Of a DNA stretch of 64,000 nt, positions 24,597 to 33,505 are shown piece by piece. The stretch lies in NCBI GenBank assembly GCA_025465355.1, contig JAODNN010000009.1, positions 1 to 64,000 on the forward strand, written 5' to 3'. The notes under the pieces were generated by a model. The model saw nothing but the letters and a program-made list of their open reading frames with translations, ran no database searches and was not told the origin of the DNA. The DNA comes from Blastococcus sp. Its GTDB lineage: Bacteria > Actinomycetota > Actinomycetes > Mycobacteriales > Geodermatophilaceae. Numbering within the stretch: the first letter of the stretch is position 1; the number at the start of each line of letters is the position of its first letter. Position numbers and translations under genes: made by a program.

Positions 24597-25142
24597 TCAG
24601 TTACCCGCAGCCTCGCTCGCCGGCTCCGGCCGGCCGCCGAACACCTGGGCGGCGACCTCCCGGCGCGCTTCCGACAGCCACTGGTGCTGCCCGTCGGCCT
24701 GGTGGATGAGGCGCTCGAGCAGGGCGGCGTCCAGGCGCCGCTCGACGGCGGCGACCTCCAGGAGGGTCTCGAAGCCTGCGCGCTTGGCCAGCACCGCCGT
24801 CGCGATGAACTCGAACTCCACCACCGAACTCAGCGGCGAACGCGAGAGCAGCCGGCCGTTGAGCTTGGCTCGTGACAGCTTCTCCCCGACCCATGTGGCC
24901 AGTTGCTTGTACTGCCGCACCGGGATGCCGAGCGCCGCCATCATCGACCTCAGGGCGGTCCGCTCCTCGAGGAGTTCCTTCAACAACTGCTGCAGGCGCG
25001 GCTCGTACGGCGCGCCGCGGTGCTCGCCGAGCATTCGCCTGACGAGCTCGATGCCCCCCGTCGAGGCCGCCAGGTGGTCGTTGCAGTAGATGCCGAGCAG
25101 GTCGAGGTTGCGGATGTGACCGGCGGCGGACGGCTCGGACAC
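24597..25142 (-). CDS. Conserved helical hypothetical protein
   Basis: 181 residues, not recognised with certainty. Almost wholly helical, Leu/Glu/Arg-rich, with LGIYCNDHLAASTGGIELVRRMLGEH near the N-terminus and VVEFEFIATAVLAKRAGFETLLEVA in the middle. The pattern of spaced Glu and His (NDHLAA, EHRGAPYE, EFEF) suggests a ferritin-like four-helix bundle, without proof of metal binding. GTG start behind GGAGG at 4 nt. Stands alone between the hydrolase and the membrane protein. Confidence 0.75.
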   Translation of the reverse strand: MSEPSAAGHIRNLDLLGIYCNDHLAASTGGIELVRRMLGEHRGAPYEPRLQQLLKELLEERTALRSMMAALGIPVRQYKQLATWVGEKLSRAKLNGRLLSRSPLSSVVEFEFIATAVLAKRAGFETLLEVAAVERRLDAALLERLIHQADGQHQWLSEARREVAAQVFGGRPEPASEAAGN

Positions 25143-25238
25143 GGGGCCTCCAGGAAGGGACGACGGAACCGTTCTCCTGTGTCCCCGCCGGGACGGCCCT
25201 GCAAACCGCGCGGTATCGGCCGCGGACTCGGCTCGCCC

Positions 25239-25760
25239 TCAGGCGCGGACGAGCACGGCGATGCCCACGCAGGCCACCGCCCAGAGCCCGCTGGCGAGCG
25301 TCCCCACGATGAAGCGCTCAGCCGCTGCGGGTGCGCGCAGCTCCGCGTACCGCCCCAGGCCCTTCACCGCCAGGACGACAGCCAGCCCCTCGGGCCAGCC
25401 GGCCAGGAGAGTGCCGGCGATCGCGGCCCGCTCCAGCGCACCGATCCAGGCACCGCCGCGGAGGATCTCCGGGTCCTGCGGGCCACCGATCACCCCCGAG
25501 GCCGCGGGGTCCGCGGCCTGCAGGACCGCCGTCGCCACCGGTCCGCCACCCGCCACCGCGGCGAGGACGGCGGCCAGCGTGACCCCCTGGACAAGCCCGT
25601 GGGGCGCGCTGCCCGCGACCCACGCCAGGACGCCGGCGACGGCCAGCAGGACGCTCAGGAGCGCGGCGCCCCAGGTCGGGCGCAGTCGCTCGCCTCGGGC
25701 GGTCAGCAGCAACCCGCCTGCGGCCGCGAGACCGAGCAGCACCAGGACGGCGATGTTCAC
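25239..25760 (-). CDS. Small membrane protein paired with the SatD-like gene
   Basis: 173 residues with about five hydrophobic helices: IAVLVLLGLAAAGGLLLTA, WGAALLSVLLAVAGVLAWVAG, LVQGVTLAAVLAAVAGG, AIAGTLLAGWPEGLAVVLAV and FIVGTLASGLWAVACVGIAVL. Not recognised. Its GTG overlaps the stop of the upstream HTH gene (GTGA), so the products are made together and probably work together. Confidence 0.75.
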   Translation of the reverse strand: MNIAVLVLLGLAAAGGLLLTARGERLRPTWGAALLSVLLAVAGVLAWVAGSAPHGLVQGVTLAAVLAAVAGGGPVATAVLQAADPAASGVIGGPQDPEILRGGAWIGALERAAIAGTLLAGWPEGLAVVLAVKGLGRYAELRAPAAAERFIVGTLASGLWAVACVGIAVLVRA

Positions 25761-26374
25761 GTCGGCCCGTTCATGTCGGGCCGTTCCCCGTCGGCCGCCC
25801 GTGTCAGCAGCCGCGTGCCCGTCGGCCGGAGGTCCCGCTCGAGATCCCAGAGCCCCGCCGCGAGCCGCTGGCCGACGGCCTGTCGGGAGATGCCGAGCCG
25901 GGCCGCCGCCTCCGCCTGCGTGAGTCCGGACTCCACCAGGGCGATCGCCTCCCACGCCTGATCGCTGCGCCGCTCCACGACGACGGCCAGAGCGGTCAGG
26001 ACAGCCTGCGCATCACTCGCGTCCTCGGGCACGACGCCCCGCACGGCCAGCCGCACCGGACGCTGCTTGGCAGCGTCCACGGCTCGGCGTGCGCTGAGGA
26101 AAGCCGGGCCCGCACCGGCCCTCGTGCTCTGCGGCAGCGGCGTCTGCACCGGGCCGGCCCCCACCCCGATGCTCCAGCCGCCCAGCCGGACCAGTTGGAG
26201 CACCACGTCGACGGTGGTGCCGGCGTCAGCGAGCACCCCCTGGAACTCGTCACCGGCCGTCCGCTCGAAGGGCAGCAGCGCCGGGACGGTGCTGTTCAAC
26301 CGTTCGAGCACGTCGGCGACCCGGTCGGGCCCGCGGCGGCTCGCCCGCTGGTCGATGGTCAGCACGTACGGCAC
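25757..26374 (-). CDS. SatD-like protein with C-terminal helix-turn-helix
   Basis: 205 residues from the GTG at 26372-26374. The N-terminus VLTIDQRASRRGPDRV and the middle FERTAGDEFQGVL resemble actinobacterial SatD-family proteins; GDE with a central beta-sheet pattern recalls a nucleotidyl-cyclase-like fold. The C-terminal 60 residues carry a clear helix-turn-helix (ESGLTQAEAAARLGISRQAV). So it is a putative sensor-regulator, coupled by a GTGA overlap to a small membrane protein. A frame open to 26662 was rejected because it runs over the neighbouring flavoprotein gene. Confidence 0.65.
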   Translation of the reverse strand: MPYVLTIDQRASRRGPDRVADVLERLNSTVPALLPFERTAGDEFQGVLADAGTTVDVVLQLVRLGGWSIGVGAGPVQTPLPQSTRAGAGPAFLSARRAVDAAKQRPVRLAVRGVVPEDASDAQAVLTALAVVVERRSDQAWEAIALVESGLTQAEAAARLGISRQAVGQRLAAGLWDLERDLRPTGTRLLTRAADGERPDMNGPT

Positions 26375-26412
26375 CGGGCAAGCCTGACAGCTTTCTTGGA
26401 CAGATGCAAGGC

Positions 26413-26880
26413 CTACAACTTGTCGACAACCTCGGGTGGGAAGCCGCCCGTGGCGATCGGCCCCCATCCGGACACCGTCACCCGGAGCAGCGACTTCCCC
26501 TGCCGGGTCATCGCCGCGCGGTAGTCGTCCCAATCGGGGTGCTCGCCGCTGATCGCCCGGTAGTAGTCGACCAGCGGCTCGAGTGCCTCCGGGAGGTCGA
26601 GCACCTCCGCCCGGCCGTCCACCTGGACCCAGGGACCGTCCCAGTCGTCGGAGAGGACGCACAGCGAGACCGCCGGCTCCCGGCGTGCGTTCGCCACCTT
26701 GGCGCGCTGCGAGTAGGTGGAGACGACGATGCGCCCCTCCTCGTCCACACCGCAGGTCACCGGGGACAGCTGGGCGCCGCCGTCCCGCCGTCGGGTGAGC
26801 AGCACCGCGTGGTGACGCGGCCGGAGGAACTCCACCAGGGCATCGCGGTCGACACGGTCGGCGGTCGCGGTCTTCGGCAT
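26413..26880 (-). CDS. PPOX-class F420/FMN-dependent oxidoreductase (pyridoxamine-phosphate-oxidase fold)
   Basis: 155 residues, split beta-barrel. HHAVLLTRRRDGGAQLSPVT and GRIVVSTYSQRAKVANARREP match the Rv1155-like group of actinobacteria, which bind F420 or flavin; WVQVDGRAEVLDLPEA and RQGKSLLRVTVSGWGP complete the fold. Start ATG at 26880 rather than the in-frame start at 26910: TAACGT lies 7 nt before this ATG, so the message may be leaderless. Substrate unknown. Confidence 0.82.
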   Translation of the reverse strand: MPKTATADRVDRDALVEFLRPRHHAVLLTRRRDGGAQLSPVTCGVDEEGRIVVSTYSQRAKVANARREPAVSLCVLSDDWDGPWVQVDGRAEVLDLPEALEPLVDYYRAISGEHPDWDDYRAAMTRQGKSLLRVTVSGWGPIATGGFPPEVVDKL

Positions 26881-27048
26881 GACGGCGACGTTACGGCTCC
26901 CTACCGACACCCGCTGTCAGACGCGGTCCACGGGCGATGACGGCGGGCCGCGGACGCCGGCCACCCCCAACGGGGGGACGATGGGGAATGCCGCGGCTCC
27001 CCCCGGAGCTGCAGCGGCTGTCATCCCGAAACTGCAGGAGGTCCCACC

Positions 27049-28005
27049 GTGGCCCAGCGACCGGAGGAGCTCGTCGAGCTGCTCCCCGAGGCAGCGCCTT
27101 TCCTCGAACGGGAGGCCGCCGTCGGGCAACCGGGCGAACGTCGCGGGCTGGTGCTGGTGCACGACCTCGCGGGCGACTTCGATGCCGCGCACGCCGGCGC
27201 CCTGGCCGGGGCGCACCTGCTGGCGGGGCTCCCCCACCAGGTCATCGCCCGTTTCGACGCCGACAGCCTGGTCGACTACCGCGCGCGCCGCCCGCGGATG
27301 ACGTTCAGCGGTGACCGCTACGAGTCCTTCGCCGCCCCGGAGATCCTGCTGTACGCGCTGGAGGACGACGCCGGCGAGCCGTTCCTGCTGCTGCACGGCG
27401 CCGAGCCCGACTACGCGTGGGAGCGCTTCGTCGCGGCGGTGCACACCCTGGTGGAGCGACTGGGCGTGACGTCGGTCGTCTCGCTGCAGGCGATCCCCAT
27501 GCCGGTGCCCCACACCCGGCCGGTCACCGTCACTGCGCACGCGACGCGGCGGCAGCTCATCGAGCCCTATCCCGTGTACTGGGGCGAGATGCGCATCCCA
27601 GGCAACATCTCGGCGCTGCTGGAGCTGCGGCTGGGCGAGGCCGGCATCGACGCGCTCGGCGTGGCCGCCCACGTGCCGCACTACCTGTCACAGGCCACCT
27701 ATCCCGCGGCATCCCTCACCCTGATCGAGCACCTCGAGCGGTTGACCCGACTGCACCTGCCCACCGAGGAGCTGCGCGAGGCGGCCGAGATCAACCGCAC
27801 CGAGATCGACGAGCAGATCGGCCAGTCCAAGGACAACACCGCCGTCGTCGCGGCCCTCGAGCAGCAGTACGACAACTTCACCGCGGCCCGCGAGGGCACC
27901 GATCTGCTGGGATCGGCCGGCGAGGTGCCGAGCGCCGAGGAGATCGGCGCGGAGTTCGAGCGGTTCCTCGCCGACCAGGACCGCAAGCGTCCCCGGGGCG
28001 AGTGA
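27049..28005 (+). CDS. PAC2-family protein
   Basis: 318 residues. Proteasome-assembly-chaperone-2 fold, common in actinobacteria: VLVHDLAGDFDAAHAGALAG, FLLLHGAEPDYAWERF, the conserved YWGEMRIPGNISALLELRLGEAG and HVPHYLSQATYPAASLTLIEHL. GTG start with GGAGG 7 nt upstream. Overlaps the next gene by 4 nt. Function in bacteria is not established; the partner pabBC gives no obvious link. Confidence 0.88.
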   Translation: MAQRPEELVELLPEAAPFLEREAAVGQPGERRGLVLVHDLAGDFDAAHAGALAGAHLLAGLPHQVIARFDADSLVDYRARRPRMTFSGDRYESFAAPEILLYALEDDAGEPFLLLHGAEPDYAWERFVAAVHTLVERLGVTSVVSLQAIPMPVPHTRPVTVTAHATRRQLIEPYPVYWGEMRIPGNISALLELRLGEAGIDALGVAAHVPHYLSQATYPAASLTLIEHLERLTRLHLPTEELREAAEINRTEIDEQIGQSKDNTAVVAALEQQYDNFTAAREGTDLLGSAGEVPSAEEIGAEFERFLADQDRKRPRGE

Positions 28006-29804
28006 GCGCCCCGCGGCCGTCGACGGCTCGTGGGACGTGCGGCCGATTCGACGACCTGGTCGCCGGGACCGCGCTGTCGTTCGACCGCCCGTTCCGGGTG
28101 CTGTCCGCCTCCGAGCCTGCCGACGTACTTCCCGTCCTGACCGAGGTTGAGCACGCGACGGAGGACGGGTGCTGGGCTTTCGGGTACCTCGCCTACGAGG
28201 CGGCCGCCGGGCTGGAGCCACGCTGGGGCGCGCTCTCCCGGCCGCCCCCCGACGGCCTGCCCCTGGCGCTGTTCGCGCTGTGCGACCGTCCGGCCGAGGT
28301 GGCCCCGATCCAGCCACCCGCCGGGAGTGCCCGCGACTACACCCTCGCGGGATGGGAGCGCAGGTGGACGGAGCAGGGCTATCGCGACGACGTGGCCCGG
28401 GTCAAGGAGTTCATCGCGGCCGGTGAGACGTACCAGCTCAACCTCACCGTCCGGTTGCAAGCCCAGGTCGACGGCGACCTCGAGCAGCTGTACGCCGACC
28501 TCGCCTGGGGCCAGCGTGGGCCCTATGCCGCCTACCTCGACCTCGGTCGCTTCGTCGTCGCCAGTGCCAGTCCCGAGCTGTTCTTCGAGTGGCGGGCGGA
28601 GGGGCTCCGGACCCGTCCCATGAAGGGCACCGCCCGCCGCGGGCGGGCGACCGCCGAGGACGCCGAGCAACGCGCGCGCCTCGTCGGTAGCGAGAAGGAG
28701 CGCGCCGAGAACCTGATGATCGTGGACCTGCTCCGCAACGACCTCGGCCGGCTCGCCGAGATCGGCAGCGTGCAGGTGCCGGCGCTCTTCACGCCGGAGC
28801 GGTACGAGACCGTCTGGCAGCTGACCTCCGACGTGACCGCCCGGCCCCGCGAAGGGACGTCGCTGGTCGACGTCTTCCGCGCGCTCTTTCCCTCCGGCTC
28901 GGTGACCGGCGCACCCAAGCAGCGCGCGATGGAGCTCATCGGTGAGCTGGAGCCCGAACCCCGCGGGGTGTACTGCGGCGCGATCGGCATGGTGGCTCCG
29001 GCCGGACATCCCTGGCGCGCCCGGTTCAGCGTCGCGATCCGCACGCTCACCGTCGACCGGACGACCCGGACCGCTGTCTTCGGCACCGGCGGTGGCATCA
29101 CCTGGAGCTCGGACCCACAGGCCGAGCACGCCGAGCTGCTCGCCAAGACGGCGATCCTCGCCGAGCCGTACGAGGAGTTCGGCCTCCTGGAGACCATGGC
29201 CCACGTCCCGGGCACCGGCCTGCGCAACCTGGCACGGCACCTCGACCGCATGGCCGATTCCGCGCAGTACTTCGGTTTCCCCTTCGACCGCCGAGCCGCC
29301 GAGGACCGACTGTCCGCCGCGGTCGAGGGCACGGCGGGGGCGCGGATCCGGCTGGCGCTCCACCGGACCGGGTCCTGCGACATCGAGGTGACACCTCTGC
29401 CGGCAGCGTCGGGGGGTCGGGTGCGGCTCGCCGTGGACCCCCAGCCGGTCGACTCGTCGCAGGTCTGGCTCCGGCACAAGACCACCCGCCGCGGCGTCTA
29501 CGCCGAGCGCGCCGCCCGACATCCCGAGGTCGACGACGTCGTCCTGGTCAACGAACGCGGCGAGGTCACCGAGACGACCATCGCGAACCTGGCCGTTCAC
29601 CTGGACGGCCGGTGGTGGACGCCGCCGATCTCGGCCGGCTGCCTGCCCGGCGTGGAACGCGGGCGGCTGCTCGACGCCGGCGAGGTGTGCGAGCGCTCGC
29701 TGACGGTCGAGGACCTTCGGCGTGCGGACGACCTCGCCGTCGTCAGCTCGCTGCGCGGCCGGCGGCCCGCGCTGCTGTTGCGCTCCGGACACGAGCCGCG
29801 CTGA
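28002..29804 (+). CDS. pabB: Aminodeoxychorismate synthase component I fused to 4-amino-4-deoxychorismate lyase (PabB-PabC)
   Basis: 600 residues. Residues 1 to about 390 are the chorismate-binding PabB enzyme: YQLNLTVRL, RPMKGTARRGR, ENLMIVDLLRNDLGR, PSGSVTGAPKQRAMELI and the final GGGITWSSDP. Residues about 400-600 are the PLP-dependent fold-type IV lyase PabC: LETMAHVPGTGLRNLARHLDRM, the Lys in VWLRHKTTRRGVYAERAA, NERGEVTETTIANL. Together they make p-aminobenzoate for folate from chorismate, with an amidotransferase (PabA) encoded elsewhere. GTG start overlaps the PAC2 stop. Its last 62 nt overlap the 3' end of the convergent transporter gene. Confidence 0.92.
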   Translation: MSAPRPSTARGTCGRFDDLVAGTALSFDRPFRVLSASEPADVLPVLTEVEHATEDGCWAFGYLAYEAAAGLEPRWGALSRPPPDGLPLALFALCDRPAEVAPIQPPAGSARDYTLAGWERRWTEQGYRDDVARVKEFIAAGETYQLNLTVRLQAQVDGDLEQLYADLAWGQRGPYAAYLDLGRFVVASASPELFFEWRAEGLRTRPMKGTARRGRATAEDAEQRARLVGSEKERAENLMIVDLLRNDLGRLAEIGSVQVPALFTPERYETVWQLTSDVTARPREGTSLVDVFRALFPSGSVTGAPKQRAMELIGELEPEPRGVYCGAIGMVAPAGHPWRARFSVAIRTLTVDRTTRTAVFGTGGGITWSSDPQAEHAELLAKTAILAEPYEEFGLLETMAHVPGTGLRNLARHLDRMADSAQYFGFPFDRRAAEDRLSAAVEGTAGARIRLALHRTGSCDIEVTPLPAASGGRVRLAVDPQPVDSSQVWLRHKTTRRGVYAERAARHPEVDDVVLVNERGEVTETTIANLAVHLDGRWWTPPISAGCLPGVERGRLLDAGEVCERSLTVEDLRRADDLAVVSSLRGRRPALLLRSGHEPR

Positions 29805-31080
29805 ACGCCAGGGCGCCGAGCGCCCCGACGACCGCGAACACGTAGAAGCCCCACGGGAAGGCGATACCGGCGGTGACCAGGGCGCCGGTGATCACCGGCC
29901 CGACGATGGCCCCGCTCCGCCCTGCCCCGGCCGACCACCCCAGCGCCGTGGCGCGGACCTGCGGCGGGTGGTTGGCGCTGACGAACGCGTAGACCAGCAC
30001 CTGCGCGCTGAACACGAAGCAGCCGGTGAGGAAGCACATCAGGTACAGCGCGGGAGTGGACAGCCGCACGGACAGCAGCGCCAGGAAGACCGCCCCCGAG
30101 CCGAACCAGATGATCCCGGCGGTGCGGATCCCGATGCGGTCGGCGACGGAGCCGGCAACGAGGAGGCCCACGACCGCCCCCACGTTCAGCACGAGGAGGA
30201 AGGCGAAGGTGTCCCCGAGCTGGTAGCCGGCCCCCCGCATGATCGTGGGCAGCCAGTTGTTCAGGCCGTAGACCAACAGCAGGCCCATGAAGGACGTCAC
30301 GCCGATGGCGACCGTGTTGCGGATGTAGGCCCCGGAGAACAGCGTCCTCAGCGTGGCGGCCGCGCCGCCGGTGTCGGGGTCGCCCGCGCGCGGTTCGACC
30401 GGCGCGGCCGGCGCCTCGAGTTCGAGGCCGTAGCCGCGCGCCACCTGCTCGGCCTCGGCCCGCCGTCCGTGGGCGACGAGGTAGGCCGCGGACTCCGGCA
30501 GGAACCGCAGCATCAGGGGCACGAGAACCACCGCGGGCAGCGCCCCGATGACGAACATCCACCGCCAGCCGAGCGGCTCGACGACGAGGATGGCCAACCC
30601 CGCGGTGAGGACGGCGCCCACGTGGTAGCCGGTCATCATCGTCGTCGTCGCCCGGCCGTTCCGTCCGGCTCGGGTGAACTCGTTGACCATCGCGATCGCG
30701 GTGGGCAGGCAGCCGCCCAGGCCCAGTCCGGCCAGGAAGCGCAGGACGCCGAAGACAGTGGGGTTCGGCGCGAACGCGCACAGCAACGTGAAGAAGGAGA
30801 AGGACAGCACCGAGCCGAGGAGCGCCTTCCGCCGGCCGACCAGGTCGGTGAGCGTGCCGATGCTCAGGGCGCCGATCATCATGCCGACGAGACCGACCGT
30901 GATCACAGCCGTCGCGCCCGTGCCGCTGAGGCCCCACTCCTTGGGTGAGATCAGCGCAGGGACCACCGTGCCGACGACGACGAGGTCGAAGCCATCGAGC
31001 AGAACGGCGATCCAGCAGAGCGGAGCCACCCAGCCGGCGGCCCGTGTGAGCGTCGTGCCCGATGGTGCGGTGGCGTTCAT
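29743..31080 (-). CDS. MFS transporter, aromatic acid:H+ symporter (AAHS) type
   Basis: 445 residues, twelve predicted helices. The AAHS signature DGFDLVVVGTVVPAL is in helix 1, with loop 2-3 GTLTDLVGRRKALLG and loop 8-9 GSVADRIGIRTAG. Family members import benzoate-type acids with protons; the actual substrate is unknown and no catabolic genes adjoin. ATG preceded by GGGGGACGACA. The C-terminal Ala/Arg tail (ATAARAAGRAAS) is encoded within the end of pabBC on the other strand. Confidence 0.87.
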   Translation of the reverse strand: MNATAPSGTTLTRAAGWVAPLCWIAVLLDGFDLVVVGTVVPALISPKEWGLSGTGATAVITVGLVGMMIGALSIGTLTDLVGRRKALLGSVLSFSFFTLLCAFAPNPTVFGVLRFLAGLGLGGCLPTAIAMVNEFTRAGRNGRATTTMMTGYHVGAVLTAGLAILVVEPLGWRWMFVIGALPAVVLVPLMLRFLPESAAYLVAHGRRAEAEQVARGYGLELEAPAAPVEPRAGDPDTGGAAATLRTLFSGAYIRNTVAIGVTSFMGLLLVYGLNNWLPTIMRGAGYQLGDTFAFLLVLNVGAVVGLLVAGSVADRIGIRTAGIIWFGSGAVFLALLSVRLSTPALYLMCFLTGCFVFSAQVLVYAFVSANHPPQVRATALGWSAGAGRSGAIVGPVITGALVTAGIAFPWGFYVFAVVGALGALAFSAARVRSATAARAAGRAAS

Positions 31081-31200
31081 TGTCGTCCCCCTGATCGCCG
31101 TTGACCGATGGCGGGAAGGTAGGCGAGCAGCGGGGGGCGGACCAACCCAATCCTTCCGACCAGTGGAAACAATGGCCAGTGAAGGAATGTCGGGACAGCA

Positions 31201-31237
31201 CAGCGGGCTGCGACCGGGATCCGGTCGCAGCCCGCTG
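31201..31237. terminator. Catalase-operon terminator
   Basis: Perfect 17-bp stem CAGCGGGCTGCGACCGG / CCGGTCGCAGCCCGCTG with a GAT loop, 22 nt past the catalase stop codon. Confidence 0.85.
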
Positions 31238-31259
31238 CGGTGGCGCTGTGGTGCTGTGG

Positions 31260-32927
31260 TCAGCCGGCGAGAACCTCGCGCTCGTTCGGCACGCAGTGGG
31301 TCATGATCAGACCGCTGACGTCGCGCGGGCCGTTCTTGCCCAGGTTGGCCGCGCGCTGCAGTTCGGCCTCGGTGAGCGTCTGGGTCTGCAGCGGCTGCAG
31401 GCCACGGACGTCGTCCGCGCTGATGCCGATGCCCTCACCGACGCGCTGGCCCAGCTCGTCCTCGGCCATGAACAGGTGCCAGACCATCCGCTCCTGGATC
31501 GGCCGGTCGCACTGGGACAGGCCGTCGACCAGGTTGGCCACCAGCTCGTCCTTCTCCCACTGCTCCGACAGCAGGTAGCGCTGGCCGGCCTGCGTGTAGT
31601 CGTCGGTGCGCGGGATCCGCTTGCGGGTGAGCCGGCCGGTGATCTCGGGGCCCTGCTCGTCGTGGGTCGGGTACTCGGCCTCACGCAGGCCACCGAGGAT
31701 CGACGGCTCGTAGTTGACGTGCGGGTTCTGACCATGCCCCAGGTCCACCGAGTAGGCCATCTGGCCGTCCCGCTGGTTGGTGGCCACCCGGGCGTTCTTC
31801 GCCTGGTTCACCGGCAGCTGCAGGTAGTTCGGGCCCACCCGGTAGCGCTGGGTGTCGGAGTAGGAGAACGTCCGGCCGACCAGCATCTTGTCGTCGGAGA
31901 AGTCCAGCCCGTCGACCAGGACGCCGGTACCGAAGGCGATCTGCTCGCTCTCGAGGAAGAAGTTCTCCGGGGTGCGGTTCAGCGTCATGGTGCCGACCTT
32001 GCGCAGCGGGAACTCGTTCTCCGGCCACGTCTTGGTGTCGTCGAGCGGGTCGAAGTCGAGCTCGGGGTGCTCGTGGTCGTCCATCAGCTGGACGTGCAGG
32101 TCCCAGGACGGGTGCTCGCCGCGGTCGATGGCCTCGTAGAGGTCCTTGGTGTGGACACCGAGCTCCTTGCCCTGCGCGACCTCGGCGTCGGCTGAGGTCC
32201 AGGACTTCACGCCCTGCTTCGGCAGCCAGTGGTACTTGACCAGCTTCGTCTCACCGGCGGCGTTGACCCACTTGTAGGTGTTGACGCCGAAGCCCTGCTG
32301 GGTGCGGTAGCTGGCCGGGATGCCACGCGGGCCGAGAACCAGCGTGATCATGTGCAGCGCCTCCGGCGACTGCGACCAGAAGTCGAAGACCCGGTTGGGG
32401 ACCTGCCGGTCGAAGTTCACCGGGTCCGGCTTCTGCGAGTGGATGAAGTCGGGGAACTTGATCGCGTCGCGGATGAAGAAGACGCCCAGGTTGTTGCCGA
32501 CGAGGTCCCAGTTGCCGTCCTCGGTGTAGAACTTCACCGCGAATCCACGGGGGTCGCGGACGGCCTCGGAGGAGTCGCGGCCACCGGCGACGGTCGAGAA
32601 CCGGACCGCCACCTCGGTCTCCTTGCCCTTCTCCTGGAAGAGCTTGGCCCGGGTGTACTTCGCGATCGGCTCGTCCCCGACGGTGCCGTCGGCCACGAAG
32701 ACTCCGAAGGCGGTGGCACCGCGGGCGTGGACGACCCGCTCCGGGATGCGCTCCCGGTCGAAGTGGCTGATCTTCTCGAGGAACTGGTAGTTCTCCAGGG
32801 TGGCGGGGCCGCGGGCGCCCACCGTCCGCTGGTTCTGGTTGTCGTAGATCGGGTGACCCTGACGGTTGGTCAGGACGGCCCGGTCGGCCTCGCTGGCGGC
32901 TGCGCCCTGCGATGCGACGTCGGTCAT
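31260..32927 (-). CDS. katA: Monofunctional haem catalase
   Basis: 555 residues; longer than the roughly 480-500 of small-subunit catalases because of an extended C-terminus ([22 protein letters not shown] onward). Catalytic His67 in [12 protein letters not shown], the distal Asn in [11 protein letters not shown] (146-147), and the proximal haem-ligand Tyr in [14 protein letters not shown]. Disproportionates H2O2. Its ATG overlaps the stop of the Fur-family gene (ATGA), so repressor and enzyme are coupled in one operon; a perfect hairpin ends it. Confidence 0.95.
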   Translation of the reverse strand: MTDVASQGAAASEADRAVLTNRQGHPIYDNQNQRTVGARGPATLENYQFLEKISHFDRERIPERVVHARGATAFGVFVADGTVGDEPIAKYTRAKLFQEKGKETEVAVRFSTVAGGRDSSEAVRDPRGFAVKFYTEDGNWDLVGNNLGVFFIRDAIKFPDFIHSQKPDPVNFDRQVPNRVFDFWSQSPEALHMITLVLGPRGIPASYRTQQGFGVNTYKWVNAAGETKLVKYHWLPKQGVKSWTSADAEVAQGKELGVHTKDLYEAIDRGEHPSWDLHVQLMDDHEHPELDFDPLDDTKTWPENEFPLRKVGTMTLNRTPENFFLESEQIAFGTGVLVDGLDFSDDKMLVGRTFSYSDTQRYRVGPNYLQLPVNQAKNARVATNQRDGQMAYSVDLGHGQNPHVNYEPSILGGLREAEYPTHDEQGPEITGRLTRKRIPRTDDYTQAGQRYLLSEQWEKDELVANLVDGLSQCDRPIQERMVWHLFMAEDELGQRVGEGIGISADDVRGLQPLQTQTLTEAELQRAANLGKNGPRDVSGLIMTHCVPNEREVLAG

Positions 32928-33412
32928 GCGTGTACTCCTCCTCGCGTTGCGTGCTGTGGAATCTGCACTGACTCTTCTGCGGCCGCGACCGGATGGTCAC
33001 GACCCTGACACTCGAGGCAGAGCCCCCAGAAGACGACCTCGGCCTCGTCGACGACGAAGCCGGCCGCATCCGAAGGCTCCAGGCATGGGGCCGCGCCCAC
33101 GGCGCAGTCGACGTCGGCGACTGCGCCGCACGAGCGGCAGACCAGGTGGTGATGGTTGTCGCCGACCCGCAGCTCGAACAGCGCGGGGGCACCCGCCGGC
33201 TCGATCCGCCGGGCGAGACCCGCCGAGACCAGCGCTCTGAGGATCCCGTAGACCGCCTGGGACGACAGCGAGGGATGCAGGGCGCGGGCTCCGGTGACGA
33301 TCGCGTCGGCGTCCGCGTGGGGACGCTCGGCAAGGACCTTGAGCACCGACAGGCGCGGCCGCGTCACGCGCAGCCCGGCCGCCCGCAGCTCGGCCGCCCG
33401 CGTCGTCTCCAT
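32924..33412 (-). CDS. furA: Fur-family redox/metal repressor (FurA/CatR/PerR type)
   Basis: 162 residues from the ATG at 33412 (a GTG at 33421 is also in frame). N-terminal winged helix ([21 protein letters not shown]), metal site [12 protein letters not shown] and C-terminal LCLEC, giving two CxxC-type pairs for structural zinc. Directly upstream of and overlapping catalase, the position of FurA/CatR regulators that release katG/catA when oxidised by peroxide. A palindrome lies just upstream of the start. Confidence 0.88.
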   Translation of the reverse strand: METTRAAELRAAGLRVTRPRLSVLKVLAERPHADADAIVTGARALHPSLSSQAVYGILRALVSAGLARRIEPAGAPALFELRVGDNHHHLVCRSCGAVADVDCAVGAAPCLEPSDAAGFVVDEAEVVFWGLCLECQGRDHPVAAAEESVQIPQHATRGGVHA

Positions 33413-33434
33413 CACGCCCACTCAACCGTGTTCT

Positions 33435-33449
33435 TTTGAACCAGTCAAA
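33435..33449. promoter_or_regulatory. Predicted FurA/CatR operator
   Basis: Perfect inverted repeat TTTGA-ACCAG-TCAAA, 22 nt before the furA start. AT-rich in an otherwise GC-rich region and similar in half-sites to peroxide-responsive Fur boxes of actinobacteria. A TTGACT within the minus strand of this palindrome could be the -35 element. Confidence 0.6.
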
Positions 33450-33505
33450 TCAAGGACGCTGTGCGCCCACCACTCGCACGCTCGCGGCGGGACCCTGCAC
33501 TACAC

